A stretch of DNA of 64,000 nucleotides from Montifringilla adamsi (taxonomy: Eukaryota; Chordata; Aves; Passeriformes; Passeridae), in the NCBI GenBank assembly GCA_017590115.1, contig JAGGNK010008892.1, positions 813,383-877,382 of the forward strand. The letters are read 5' to 3'. Shown here in pieces: positions 1-11,865 of the stretch; the stretch's first letter is position 1, and every line of letters starts with the position of its first letter. The position numbers and the translations under genes are program-made. The notes below the pieces were generated by a model, which saw nothing but the letters and a program-made list of their open reading frames with translations, was not told the origin of the DNA and did no database searches.

Positions 1-1609
1 CCTACTAAAATCTATTAGAGAAAGTACGGATCTTGTATTTACAGCAGTTCCTTTTAAAGGTTAAGGACAAGTACATATAAAAGGTATAATTTTTTAAATG
101 TGAAATATTTAATGAAATCCATCATCTGCTCTCTTTTATTCCTGAAGATGCTTTGGTATTTAGTTTGCATTTATTGACCATAAGAATTATCTATCCCTTT
201 GTTCTTTGAAATATTAGCAACAGATTTTTTTCTTTTAATGTTAGTCATTTGGACGAGTGCGGTTCCTTCACTTAAAAACCCGTGCAGGGACCTTAAAACA
301 ATGGCCGGTATTTTTTCAAAATACCTTGGAATACGTCCATCCCATCGATAGCTTGACCACTGTCCAGGAGTGAGTATTTAAATCAAACGAATATGTAAAT
401 AAAGAGGAATAAAAAGTCCGTCTGCGCTTTGGCAAGCTATACACAGAAATACACAGCCTTTTCTATGACCCCCTGATAAGTTTTGGGTTTAATGACCTTT
501 TTTTCCCCTCATAGCTCTCTGTATACTGAATTAACCCTATCTCCCGGCAAATCTCACCCTGATTTAGTGCGGCTCTCTATTGTACGTTTGAATAACTCAA
601 CACGAATATAAACGCTTTTCTATTTGAACACACTCTTGCGAAGACGCATCTACGCACACCTCAGTGTATATGCATGCACCATGATTTTGCAGAGGGTCTG
701 CATTAACACGGGACACACACATACACTTGTAGCACGACTAATTTTTAGGTCACTTCTGTTCCTAAGACGTTCGCCTGTTCCTTTTGCCGAAGCGCGGTTG
801 ACATGGGGATAGGAGTAGTTCTTAAATTACGACTGGAATAAGAGACTGTGAAAACACGCGATCCTTCTGGGGCTAACGTGCCTTTCTAGCTCGGGACTGT
901 TACCGATGTGGATAAAGTTTTGACCCCCGATACATCTCTGTATCTTGGTCACATACACACGCACACACGCACACATGCACGCACAAAGAACTAGACTGTT
1001 CTTTGGGAATTATGTAAAAAAGGAAATCGGATCGGAGTCGTTTCCCTGTTCTGCTGAGAGCCTTGGAATGTTTTTCCCAGGTGACGAGAAATTCGGCGCG
1101 ATTCAACTGCGCGTCTTGAGGAGAGGGGAAAAACACGTGGGGCCAAAATCTACTTCTGGCTCCCCATGATTATCACATATGTTTTGGTGGGACACGTCGC
1201 ATGAATAAAACCATAGGTGTTTGTGCTGGGAAGTAACTTTTCCTAAGACTAGTTGGTCCTTTTCCTTTCTCCTTTTCCGCACCCCATACCCACTTGCCCA
1301 CACCGTGGTCTTCGTGGGTGAATCAGCTCCGGCCACTGGGCAGGGGGAAAGCAGCTCTCCCTTGGAAACAGCGGCGACCGCGAAGCCCTGCTTGGGCACA
1401 GCGAGTGGTGATCCCCGCCGAGCGCTGCGGCTCGAGCCCCGCGGCGCCCCTCGCTCGCCGGCTCCGAGGGCCCCTTCCTTCTAGAAACTGGCCAGCAGCT
1501 TCCCCCCACGACCAAATTTCTATCTTGAATGTGAAGCCGGCCCGGAGGAGCTCCCTATCGCTGTTGCTCGGCTGGTCATAGGAAGGGTCTCACGAGTGAT
1601 CAGTGCCCA

Positions 1610-1612
<3 letters not shown>
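1..1612. other. Non-coding flank downstream of NKX2-1, no gene seen
   Basis: Unique sequence with short frames only, none with recognisable protein similarity. It is AT-rich to about 1.2 kb and then turns GC-rich near 1330-1480. No transposon is recognised. It lies about 10 kb beyond the 3' end of NKX2-1 and is best read as intergenic DNA, possibly regulatory. That role is inference from the repeat-poor character only. Confidence 0.6.
951..987. repeat. (CA)n-like microsatellite
   Basis: The plus strand alternates CA with scattered G and T interruptions over about 37 bases. It is an imperfect dinucleotide repeat, so it is likely old or slowly mutating. Confidence 0.85.

Positions 1613-1652
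<40 letters not shown>
1613..1652. repeat. Poly-T homopolymer, 40 bases
   Basis: An uninterrupted run of 40 T lies between a GCCCAGCC context and GGAAGAGG. Nothing like a SINE or LINE body precedes it on either strand, so it does not look like a retroposon tail. The exact length may be affected by sequencing or assembly. Confidence 0.9.
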
Positions 1653-1653
<1 letters not shown>

Positions 1654-3120
1654 GAAGAGGGACGGGACAGAACAGGTTTTTCACTGTGAAACCTTGGGCC
1701 GGGGAGGACGCTCTTCAGAGCAGCGAACGCAGCCGTTCGAGGCCTCCAGCACCCGGCCCCTTGCCGGGCTGTCTGGCCCGAGTCCTAATTAGGGCTCAGA
1801 CCTAAAGAGCTGGCGCGGAGGGAGGAATGTGGGTCTTCCTTGGCGGGCTGGGGTAAGCAAAGTAAAAATCCCAGAGGAGAGAAGTTTCCCGGCTCTTTCT
1901 TGCACGGGAGAAGGAGGGGCTGCAAGTCGCGGGGAACGGAGTGAGAAGGGGCTGGGTGAGCAGCGGGTCCCGGAGCTCTGCCCGGAACTGCCCCTCCCGC
2001 GGATCCAGCGAGCGGAAGAGTGCCGGGCCCGCCGCGCCCCGGAGCGAGCCCCGGTGCTCCGCACAAATCCACCTGTCATCCCTGTCAGTGTGTGTGGCTT
2101 GCAAGTCAGTAATAACAGTTTGTGCCTCTTGTAGGGCTAATTCAGGTTTCTACGACATTGCCTTATTTATTCAAATATTTATTTATTTACCGTATCCGCC
2201 CCCCCGCCCTTCCCGACAGCTGATTTGGTCTTTTAAAGTGGAAGAGAATAAAACAGTTGGCGGAGGGTGGGAGCCCGGAAAAGCAGGACTGCTGTGACTG
2301 GGACGGGGACGCTATTTAACTGTAAGAAACAGGTGTCTGCCCTCAAAATCCAAACAGAGAACAGGGCGAAGGGTCGGGCCGGGCCGGACTGCTGCCGGCA
2401 ACTCCGGCGCGCTGTCTGCGGTGCGCACCGCCGCAAAAACACGTAAATGAGGGAAATAGGAAAAGCCAATTAATTCACTGTGCGCGGGGCTGGGAGCCCA
2501 CAGGCGAGCCTCGGCTTCCTTGCCCGTTTCTATCGGCGGGATAATTATGGTGGAGGACGCGCAGGCCTCCTGGCTTTCTCCTGGCTACGGGTACTTGAGG
2601 AATAAGAAAAAATGCTCTAGAGCAAGAAGAGGCGGGGAAGTGCGGTGCCTGCTTGGAGTAGGGATGGCTGCGGGAGGGGTGGGGGGACGAGGCGAGAGAG
2701 GGGGTCTGCCCTCCCTGACGCCATATCACCCCCAAAGCTTTGCGGTCTGACTTTTGTGCATCCTTTTCCCCACCCTCTCAGCAGGACGGGTCGCGGTTCT
2801 CGAGGGCCACGACCGCGGGGAATCTCGGTTTGCTTCGGCACCCGCGGGCGGGTGCGTGCGCTGCCCCGGGTCCCGGCCCCGGCGGACGGGGCTCCTCCGG
2901 AGTAGAGCCGGCTTCGGTGCCGGGCTCGGCGGGTGATAGCTCCTCTTAAGACCCCCTGCACCTGTCCCTCCTTTGGGCCTTGTTTTAAAAAATAAATTAC
3001 CATTTCCTAGGGATAATTTACCTGGTGAATTTTTGATTAAATGACTGTTAACCCTAAGCGATTGATAGGACAATCAACAGGCTTTTCCAATCACCATTTT
3101 TACTTGGTGGGCTTTTGTTT
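1653..3120. other. GC-rich, CpG-containing non-coding block
   Basis: This stretch contains CpG-rich patches at roughly 1690-2110, 2340-2450 and 2760-2940, separated by AT-rich interludes such as the TTTATT-rich segment near 2160-2190. Open frames exist on both strands, but they overlap one another and carry no recognisable domain, as expected in GC-rich DNA. It could be a regulatory island or the 5' end of an unannotated non-coding RNA. I cannot support a gene. Confidence 0.5.
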
Positions 3121-3140
3121 TGCGTGTGTGTGTGTGTGTG
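3121..3140. repeat. (TG)n microsatellite
   Basis: A short TG dinucleotide run of about nine units, with one CG interruption at its left end. Confidence 0.85.
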
Positions 3141-4149
3141 TTTTCCACCGGGACTATCTCTGTAGGTCAAAACCTTGCTTTCTAAAGCAATTGAGGGATA
3201 TATTTTTAAAATAGACTAAAAATACGTTGTGATTAATACCATAGTGTAAAAAAAATGCTTTGCAGCAGGAAGAAAATATTTGGTGCTTGTCTGTAGATTC
3301 TCTCACCTACCACCTACTCTGAATGCGTCCTGTATCTTATAGCGTGTCCGGCCCTCATGATTGCAAATAGGCCTGTTTTCAAATGGAAATAGGACTTCCA
3401 AACTGATTATGTGTATTGAATCGGAATCACTCGCTAGATCCTCTTGTATAAAATGTATTGAAAAAACCATGATGGTTGCACAGCTCTGAAACTGGCTCCT
3501 TCTCATCTCAGGGAGGTCGATCTATTTTGCAACTTTTTGCCATTTGTGAATGTTTCAGCTAGATAATTACGCTACCATTGTGGAAAGGCTATGCACTGAC
3601 ACAAACACACACACATACACATACACTCCCCTGCGCACACACACACAGCCGCCACCGCGGAGCCTGCTCTGTGCACAGCCCATGCCATGCCCAGGCTTCC
3701 ACGACAGGAACACGCCCGGCCTCCCCACGGCAGCGCCGCTCCAGCGCCTGGCCACTGCCACACAAGCACGGCGTGTCTCAGCGCTCCGCCACCGCCAAGC
3801 ACAGCCTCCCCGTGACACCGAGAACAAAATACACGATCCACCAGCACCCTCCCGAGCCCCACAGGACAACACGGTGCCCAGGTCTGGGTTCCGCCTCGTG
3901 AGCCACTATTTAAAAACAAGGAGACTGTGTATGTGTTTGTGTCCATGGAAAAGTCAGAGCCAGGGAGCGACAGCTATTGCTCATACTCTGAAGAATGGGG
4001 ACAACCTCCATGCAAAGGTTTCGCTTATTGATAGGTAATGAGAGCTTTAAACCCTGTCATATCTCCCGAAGAATATCCATTCGAATTCGAAAAAGTAATT
4101 AAAAAGCGATGAGAGAAAAGCCAGAAAAGCGGACAGCTTTCCTCACCCT
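3141..4149. other. Intergenic, with an imperfect (CA)n at 3600-3649
   Basis: Unique AT-rich sequence to about 3590, then a CA-rich imperfect microsatellite (3600-3649), then GC-rich sequence to 3900. A plus-strand frame of about 160 codons runs through the CA repeat, but its product is low complexity with no known domain, so it is not called as a gene. Confidence 0.55.
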
Positions 4150-5440
4150 GGGGAGACAAATCGGTGGCAGGAAGAGGGGTTCCCCCGCCGCGCCCCCCGT
4201 GGGGGGAGGGGAGCAGCCCTGCACGTCCGCGCTGCCCCGCTCACACCCACCATCGTCCCGCCTCTGCTCGCCCAAACTTTCTCAGGTGCTCCCTCGGGAG
4301 TTGCTTTCCCCCACCTAAACCAACCAAACGAAACCCGAGCTGGGATGGGGTGGGGGTGCCCAGTGCTGCGTGCCTGGCGGAGCGCGGGGAGCCCCGCGGC
4401 CGGGCTGGCCGGGCAGACGGGGGTCGGGGTCGCCTATCCGTCGAGCACCGCGAAGGCAGCGGCGGCCCGGTACCACCCAGCAGAGCCCCTCGAAAGTGGC
4501 TGCCACAGGAAACTCCTGGCAGCGCAGAAGATGACCGTGCTGGGACCTAGCCTCCGTCCTTGCCGCACTCGCACAGTACCTTTGCGAAGACGTAAATTCG
4601 TCCGCCGCATTCCGTCTTCGATCTGTTTTGGGTTACCTGGAGGTGCCACGCACTTCCCTGCCATTTACCCCGCTAGGCAAGTGTGGTGTGTGTTGCAGTG
4701 ACGGGTCCCCGAGCCCCATGCCACTCGCCCTAGCTATGGCGAGGCTCCATAGGCGGTCAACACCTTGACAGGGCGTTTGGGAGCAGCGCTTGGACGAAAG
4801 TCAAAGGGGTTCCTGGCCCGACGTTTGCAGCCCTCCCGCCTGGGCATCTCCCCAGTGCCAAGGACAAGAGGGGCGGTGGGTGCGCACAGCTGGGTCTGCC
4901 CGACAGCACCTGCAGCCTGGCAGCCTGGCAGTGCCTGCAGAGCCTGCCATAGTCGGCATTAAGAGAATGCAGAGGGAGACAATCGCTGCTCTCGACCGGC
5001 TGTAGCCCCCGGGAGAGGAACCCCGCTGGGTTGCAGCCGACTCCCGAGGACAGCAAAGCCTCGGGGCTGTGTGAGAGCCTGTCCTCGGCACGCAAGGGAC
5101 CCCGCGGCCGGGGCGCAGAGCCCACGGGCAAAGGGCAGGATCGCCCCCGTTCCCCTCGATGGGGAACCGAGACCTGAGCACCGGCGGCGGCAGTGACCGT
5201 GCAGGGCATCCTTGGCAGGCGGCGCGGGCAGGGAGGAAGGGCGGCGGGCACCCCACGGGGCTCCACGCGGGGTTCGGGGGGAGCCGGCCCGGCTCAGGCG
5301 CTGCGGCTCCGCTCCCACCGGCGGGACAGCCCCGGCGGGCCGAGGCGGAAAGTTGCGGGAGGGTCTCCGCGCTGTAAAATTGAGAGCGGAGGGCAGACAC
5401 AGGCCGGCGGGCAGTGCTTCTTCAAAGTAAGAGTTTTCCT
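4150..5440. other. CpG-rich patch (island-like), no gene recognised
   Basis: Two CpG-dense segments, at about 4170-4500 and 4990-5400, are joined by a moderately GC-rich stretch. Long overlapping frames occur on both strands, as expected for stop-poor GC-rich DNA, and none resembles a known family. The patch lies 5.5-6.8 kb downstream of the NKX2-1 poly(A) signal. It may be an orphan CpG island with promoter activity for a non-coding RNA, which is an inference. Confidence 0.5.
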
Positions 5441-6095
5441 GCCTGCCTCTGCTCCCTAGACTCCACAGTTATTGCCGTGCACATCAGCTCCTAGATACAC
5501 TTATCAGACGTACACATCTATAGATATAATGCGTGTATAGACGCACACGTGTAGACCAAGCGCTCCGCATCGGCCATCCGTATGTTTTTTTTTCTCTCTG
5601 AAGTGAACTAATGCAGATAGAGGTGCAGAGGACGAGCTCCGAGCACACTAGATCGCAGTAGCAACAGTACTTTTGTTAAGTAACACCCAGTGTAAGAGCA
5701 AAAGCGGAGACCAAGAAGATGGTGAAGTTAAAGATATTGTTTTAAGAGCTTCTCTAAGAAGCAGCAGCACTGAAAACAAAAAAGTTTAACGAACAAATGC
5801 AGCGAGAGGAACTTGGAAAAATTGTGTCCCAGATTCACATTATTAGGTCAGTAACACGCTGAAATTATTCAGCCACTTCAGTAACACCTTTGATGTGAAG
5901 CAAAAAAGTCTGCTCCCCTTACGATCCCAGGTGTTTGTAAGTTTGTCGCCTTACAGCACGTTATTACTTGCCCAAATATGCTTGATCGAGAAGAACTCCG
6001 GTGAAGTCCACCAGAACAAATGGAAGTGACGATTTCATACTTTGTTCAGTTTTCTAAGCTTCTAAGCAATGCAACTGTCCTTCAATTTAAAAAGG
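5441..6095. other. Unique AT-rich intergenic sequence
   Basis: Non-repetitive sequence with no credible frame. I see nothing else definable in it. Confidence 0.5.
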
Positions 6096-6252
6096 AAAAA
6101 ACCCAACCAAACAAACAAACCAAAAAAAAAAAAAAAAACCACAAACAAAAAACCAAAAAAAACCAAAAAAAAACCCAACCAAAAAAAACCCCAAACCCAA
6201 AAAAGAAACCCGAAAAAACCCGCAATCACAAACCCAAACAAACAAAACCCCC
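6096..6252. repeat. A/C-only low-complexity tract
   Basis: Bases 6096-6204 consist of only A and C on the plus strand. The tract then continues to 6252 with three G and one T. It is built of AAAC, AACC and A-run units without a fixed period. The Lys/Pro/Asn-rich frames it produces are artefacts of composition. Confidence 0.9.
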
Positions 6253-7790
6253 TTTCCTCCCCCAAAACTCCGCAAATCAACCCACCTCGTGAACACACGC
6301 TCTATTCTTTTCCTTTACTCCTTACACTTTAAGGAGCCCCTGTATTGATGAAGCGCTACTCGGAATGATATGGGGAGTTCTCATTTAATCAATTCAATAA
6401 GTCATGTACGATCACTAAAACCTGCCATGTCAATTCACTTGCTAAAGAAGCACAACCTACGAAGTAGTTTGAAATTACTCCGAAAGTCCCGCTGTGTTTA
6501 GTGAATAGAAATATTATTGAGAAAAAGTTGTCATCTCTTTCAGATATAGTTGTTAGCATGAGATATAGAGCCAGCCAGTCAAAACAGACTTAAGTACCTT
6601 GGTAAATATTTTTAGAATATACATTTTTCCGTTTCTATACGACAGCTCAGGACAGTAAAATTTACACCGTCTTTCGGAAATAATGCATTCGGCCATTTGT
6701 AAATGTTTTTCCTTCTCAATCTGTGTCATGGTAAAAAAAAAAAAAAAAAAAAAAAAAAGCGCATTTCCCTCTTCGCCCTCCCTCTAACAAAAGCCGTTAC
6801 ATCGAGGATTAAATGTCTTATTTTACGTTTTCATTTATAGGTTTCCCAATAATTTTTCTGTGCCATAAGTTGTTTTGAGCTGCAAAACGAATTTCAGTTT
6901 CTTTTAACATCAATACATCTTAAACACCATCTTATTTATAAAGCTGACCAGAAGCCTTTGAGACAAAGACATAGGATATAGAAAACTTTGACCTTACCTG
7001 CTCCCTAATGTGCTTGCAGCTAGAAAAGTGGAGGAAAGAAAAGTAATTTCATATTATTCACCATTTTGCCAGGGACAGTCTTCTCTCTACCTCATAGGAG
7101 CAGCCGCACTGGGTCAGATGTCTGTACACATTTGATACATATGAACAGTATTATCATTAACTTAGAGTTTTGAGGGGCTTTTTCCCCCCTGATGGGGATC
7201 ATGAGAGGAACAGCGGGTCAGACAGAGAAAAAAATTCTCAGCTTTGCTCCCGACACGGCTATGAAAGGACTTAAATTCTTCAGAAGTCACTCAGTCTTTA
7301 ACTCTAGATCCCCTTTGTAAAGGCTAAAGGCAGCGGTCACGAAAAGTTGAGCAGGGGCTGCCTTCCCGGCGAGGCCCCCTTACCTGCGCTGCGCTCGCTA
7401 CAAAACTCCAAAAATACTTTTTTTCCCTCCCCTCCCAGCCGTGGCAACTTCTCCTGGTGTCATCTCAGGGCTGTCTCAGATTACATTGTTTGGGAGCTGC
7501 ACTTTCAACACCGTCTTAAGGCCCTGCAGTGCCTTTTGAACCGAGATGCAGGCAATGTACTTTTAGATCAGCTCGTCATCCCCTGCCGCTCCGTGGGTAC
7601 CGTGACACCGCGCCGCGCCCGTCCGCTGCTGCCGGCGCCGCAGCAGAGCCCGGGGCAAGGCCTGCCGCCCCCGGCTCCCCCGAGCCTTCCTCCCGAGCGT
7701 CCCTTTTGCTAACAGACTGCTGTGAAACAAACAAAAAACCCAGTAACCCGCAGCCCGTTTTGATATGAAGCAGCCCATAGGAAAGAGACT
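6253..7790. other. Unique intergenic sequence with a 26-base poly-A at 6733-6758
   Basis: Mostly AT-rich, non-repetitive sequence, turning GC-rich at 7570-7710. A poly-A run of 26 bases occupies 6733-6758. No known coding similarity is seen. The near-absence of transposon sequence here and to 10 kb is typical of flanks of developmental regulators. Confidence 0.5.
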
Positions 7791-7967
7791 TTTGCTGTTG
7801 TTGCTGTTGTGGCCGTTGTAGTGATGTGGTTTTGTTAGGGTTTGGGACTTTTTTTTTTGTTTTGTTTTTGGTTTGCGTTTAGTTTGGAGTTTACTTTGGG
7901 GTTGTTTTTGTTGTTTTTATTGTTGTTGTTTTTTTCTTTCTTCTTTTTTTTTTTTTTAATTTTTTTC
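7791..7967. repeat. T/G-rich low-complexity tract
   Basis: The plus strand is dominated by TTG, GTTTT and T-run units, starting with a TTGCTG/TTG trinucleotide-like segment and ending in runs of T. Its composition is the complement of the A/C tract at 6096-6252, about 1.5 kb to the left. Confidence 0.85.
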
Positions 7968-10203
7968 CCACAGCCTGCTGTGCCACTTCACGCACACTTC
8001 ATGGAACTTAAGAATGAATTCCTATTTACAGCAGGGAAAAAATGCCCTCCGTGATTCTCCTACGCTTACTAGCAGTGCCAGGCAGTGGGGGAGTGGGAAG
8101 GAATAGCCATTCTTCACTAGATCCTTTTATCTCTTAAAATACGGGGTGCCCATGGTCTAGCGTGGATAAAGCAGTTATATTGGGAATCCAATTTCTTCCA
8201 TCATTTCAGATTTGAATCATGCTGCCCCTCCCCTTTGCCATCCCATTATCCAAGTTCTGCATTGATTACCGGGAGGCTGGAAACCAGCATATTGGAAGAA
8301 GCAGGATTTTAGACGGAGGAACATATTTTAATTTCAATTTTAAAAAGCTATGCAGTAACTAAGTTCTCATGAGTGTTCTCAAAGGAGACTGGAGACTAAA
8401 CTGTATTTACACCCCTCCCTTCAAATATCTTCATCCTAATCAAGGCATAACTAGTTTACTAAAAAAATATATATGATAAAAGGCAATATCACAATGTCAT
8501 AGAAAACTCTATTAAAAATTGTTAAAGAGCAGTTTGTTTGCATTTCTCCTGATTGATATGTAAATACAGTTTGAACTGTGTTTGCTCGGTCTCTAGTGCT
8601 TAATAAAGAGATGAATTCACCTTTCTGTGGAACAAGTAAACAGACTTTAAACTAAGCCGACATCAGACAAAGTGGAAACGAGTTTATTTAATCGAAACTA
8701 AATCTAGTTTAAGAAAGATAAGTCAGTGTACATAATAATCCATTACAGTAATTACACCCACCACCAAATATGTGTTTATGAGGCTGTCGAGACACAATAC
8801 AATTACTTTATTTCCCCCGAAGTCTATAATGAAAAGTGACTGACTGGATCTCTATCAAACATGCTAACTCCAATATTCGGGGGCGGGCGCTGTAATATTT
8901 CTCCGCTGTATTAATGCCTTTCGGTGCTCCTCACTTTTGAACGTTCCTAGGTTTGAAAGAACGTACATTAATTACGTATGAAGGGGAAATGTCGACTTAA
9001 TCGGAGCACTTTCCCCTCGGTCTTGCTTATAAACTCCGGGAGAAACTAACCCTAATTTTGAAAAAAATCCTTAAAGTTAACCTTGCTCTCGCTTCTTCCT
9101 CGGAAGCTGGCAGCTCTGCACCACGGACCAGGAATCCCCAACATTTTCTTCTCTTAGCAGAAATAACAGCACTAAGCTCCAGACACTCTGCCGCCCCCCC
9201 ACCCATCCCCCCGCCATGCTTAACACGATGCGATAGATCTGAAATGAATATTCTGCGCAGAAGAAGAACAAAAACAATTTTGAATAATCTTTGGGTTAGT
9301 TAAAAATGTCGCTGTATAAATCAGGACATAACCTAAAGAATGAAAGGTCTCGAAATTCCTGTTGACACACGTGATGTCCTCCAGTTAGAAATAAGGGGGA
9401 GGGGGTCAGAAAGAATCCGATACTTTTTTTTCTTCCGTGTACTTCCCTTTTTCTCCATCCAGACTAGCACTCGGTGTCCGACTAACACTGGCTATCTTGT
9501 ATAAATAAAGAACTGGAGCTTTCAAAAGCTGCAACTTAAATTGGAAGTTGGGTTGTTTCCATCCCAGGCAACCTGTTTTCTTTCACTTCAAAAATATGAT
9601 TATTTCGCAACACCTCTGTGATTCAGAGGTGTTTCAATCACTGTGGTCGCTTTCTATGGATTTGGAAATAAAAAAACTAAACCGAGCATCAGATGCAAAG
9701 GAAAACAACGCTACGAGGTCTTTTAGAAGGGGTATACTTCTTATTTTGCTAGTCACAAAAGGGATATTTGGGACCGGAAAAATAGAGAATTACAGGGATT
9801 TCGAACTCGTCAGATACGAGCTGTTTAGTTTCATATACTTTATATATTTACAGAAAAGTTACTGTCTGACCGCCTTGCATTACCGATAATATTGGCGCTC
9901 TGTGTCTAAGCCCGGCGCTCACCTATGCGCACCCACCCACGTGCGCGCACGCACTTTCTCCTCATTTCCCTCTTTCCAAACTTCCCAAATGGCTGCACCA
10001 AATAACTCTCAACAAACAAACAAGCAAACTAACAAACTCCTCCCTTAGAAAAACAATGCGACACGAAAAATAGCGCCCAATCCATCCAGCCGAAGCCCGG
10101 TGTGTGTTCCACCGAGCCGCAGCCTGCGGCTGACCTCCGCCTGAGTAGTGGGGTGGGCTGTGCAGGCGAACCTGCGTGGCCGTGTGCGGGCGTGCGGGGT
10201 TGG
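7968..10203. other. Unique, repeat-poor block with enhancer-like character
   Basis: AT-rich unique sequence, with several homeodomain-type TAAT/ATTA cores between about 8.5 and 9.1 kb and a perfect short inverted repeat at 9609-9633. There is no recognisable coding region. Regulatory function for NKX2-1 is an inference from position and repeat depletion. Confidence 0.45.
9609..9633. repeat. Perfect inverted repeat, 10-bp arms, 5-nt loop
   Basis: Arm AACACCTCTG (9609-9618) is the exact reverse complement of CAGAGGTGTT (9624-9633), separated by TGATT. Each arm contains a CACCT/AGGTG core, the half-site recognised by ZEB-type zinc-finger repressors and close to T-box half-sites. Protein binding is inference. 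Confidence 0.8.
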
Positions 10204-10262
10204 ATATGTAGAAAATTAAATAAATATGTAGAAAATTAAATATGGAAATGTAGAAAATTAAA
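10204..10262. repeat. AT-rich tandem repeat, about 20-23 bp unit, three copies
   Basis: The core ATGTAGAAAATTAAA occurs three times in direct orientation, separated by short variable spacers. Confidence 0.9.
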
Positions 10263-10969
10263 CACAGCGTGGTAAAGAAAGTTAATTCAAACTACATGTT
10301 GTACACAATAAACTATCTTTTTATTTTGATTATAAATAAGGTGACTGTACTTTCCTTAAAATACAAGTACATAGGAAAACCTGGTAGAAATTTTTTTTTT
10401 TTTCCCTTACAAGGTATTAAAACTGGACACTTTAAACCGGACTCAAGTTCTATACTGACAGCAGGTTCTTCGCTATTTTATTTTTTTTTCTAATGGCGTT
10501 GGACTTTTACCTTCTTTCTCCTCCGTGCCTTTGGCATTTGAATTTCTAGTCCCGGAATACTTTGCTTTCTCTAGCAAGAAATCGCTGAGGCGCCCCCCGC
10601 CCCCACCCTCATCCCCCAAAATATAATCGGACTAATGAATTTGGACTCGATTCCTTCGGTCTCGAGTTCGTGAATCCCACGCGTTTGCTTGTCCTGTTTG
10701 CACGCTGAGGATTGATCCTGAATCCCGTTAACCCTCTGGCGCAGCTCTCCTTTGGGAATAGGGTCTGGGCCTCGGGAGGGGCAGGGGCCTTCCGGGGTCT
10801 GACAACATCCCGGGTTGTTTTTCCACCAAGAAGGAAAAAAAAGGGGGGGGGCGNGGAGACGGTGATTTGGGGCGGGGGGGAGGAAGGGGAAAAAAAAAAG
10901 GAGAAAGATGTAAGGAAAGGAGCGTCGGGAGAAGAAACCAAAGTGGGAAATAAAATAAAAAAAAAAGAA
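10263..10969. other. Intergenic sequence just beyond the NKX2-1 3' end
   Basis: AT-rich to 10560, then a GC/purine-rich patch with G and A runs. It includes one ambiguous base (N) at 10854 inside a G-run. No gene is recognised. This would lie just 3' of NKX2-1 transcript cleavage. Confidence 0.5.
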
Positions 10970-10987
10970 TATTCGTAATGTGTATAA

Positions 10988-10993
10988 TTTATT
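10988..10993 (-). terminator. NKX2-1: NKX2-1 polyadenylation signal AATAAA
   Basis: The plus strand reads TTTATT here, giving a canonical AATAAA on the minus strand 873 bases after the NKX2-1 stop codon. It is the first canonical signal I see in that direction. Cleavage is expected about 10-30 bases further, near 10960-10980. Confidence 0.65.
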
Positions 10994-11408
10994 AGAAGCT
11001 TCTTAGGAACTATATTTAAGCCAAATATCTACATAAGTTACAACAGGAAAAGGCGGCGTGCGCAAATAACAAACTGCCGGAGGATTTACGACGGCGTGAT
11101 CAGTGTCCATAAAAAAGGTGGGGGTTGGTTTGGTTGATTGTATTTTTTTCCTTTTCTTTTTACAACAAAATATACAGGCTACTAAAAACTATGGGTTTAG
11201 TCCAACTTTTGACAGCATTATACAGCTACAGGTTCACATCAAACGTAAGGAGGAAAATAAAAGCCAAGCCTTTGATGACTCCACGTCTCCATCCGCTGGC
11301 CCTGGCGGTGGGCTGGGAGAGACCGGGGAGGGGGAAGCTGCTTCTTGTGTCTGGGTGACGCGAATGCGTTTTTTGGGGGGAAAACCACCCCATTCCCCAA
11401 AATCTCTG

Positions 11409-11416
11409 TATTTACA
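11409..11416 (-). promoter_or_regulatory. Candidate Pumilio-binding element in NKX2-1 3' UTR
   Basis: The minus strand reads TGTAAATA, an exact match to the UGUANAUA Pumilio consensus, within the inferred 3' UTR. A near match (TGTATATT) occurs near 11170. An eight-base motif is weak evidence by itself. Confidence 0.35.
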
Positions 11417-11865
11417 TGCAAGTCCTAGACGCTGGCAAAGTGTACATCTGATATCCAAGTCTTCAGACCATGTCTAAAGATGGTCCCTTTCTGCAGACTG
11501 CTCCATGGTTATTAGTCTGAATATTTTTATACACCCCATAGGACAACTTTGGGGGAGAAAAAACATAAAGACCCAAAACCATCAACAGTAACAATAAAAT
11601 GGAACAAAAAAAGTGTCTCTCTTTCTTAGAGGTCCGCAGAGACCACTCAGTAAAACGGGGGAAAGGGAGAAGAGCATTAAAAAGAAAATTAAAAAAAAAA
11701 AAAAGGAAACAAACAAACAAACAAAAAAAGAAAACAAAAAAGAAGAAAAAAGCACACAGTAGTTTGGAGAGGACAGAGATTTGTGTAACTGGGAAAATTT
11801 GTTGGGGTTTTTTCTCTTTTTTCTTTTTGCCTTTTTTTTTTTTCCTTTTTCTTTGTTTAATCCTT

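Larger units (their letters stand above)
10970..11865 (-). other. NKX2-1: NKX2-1 3' untranslated region (inferred extent)
   Basis: This is the segment from the NKX2-1 stop codon to the first good minus-strand poly(A) signal, giving a UTR of roughly 0.88 kb. In the transcript sense it contains T-rich and TTTG-type low-complexity tracts (plus-strand A runs at 11690-11750; the plus strand is T-rich at about 11805-11855) and a Pumilio-type motif. The exact cleavage site is inferred from the AATAAA position. Confidence 0.65.

Noticed and set aside
3550..4038. 162-codon plus-strand frame
   Set aside because: It includes an imperfect CA microsatellite, is low complexity and has no recognisable domain or conserved neighbour.
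4757..5400. Overlapping 170-200 codon minus-strand frames
   Set aside because: Several frames overlap in the same CpG-rich patch, which is typical of composition. No family resemblance is seen.
6020..6332. Lys/Pro/Asn-rich small proteins
   Set aside because: They are translations of an A/C-only low-complexity tract.
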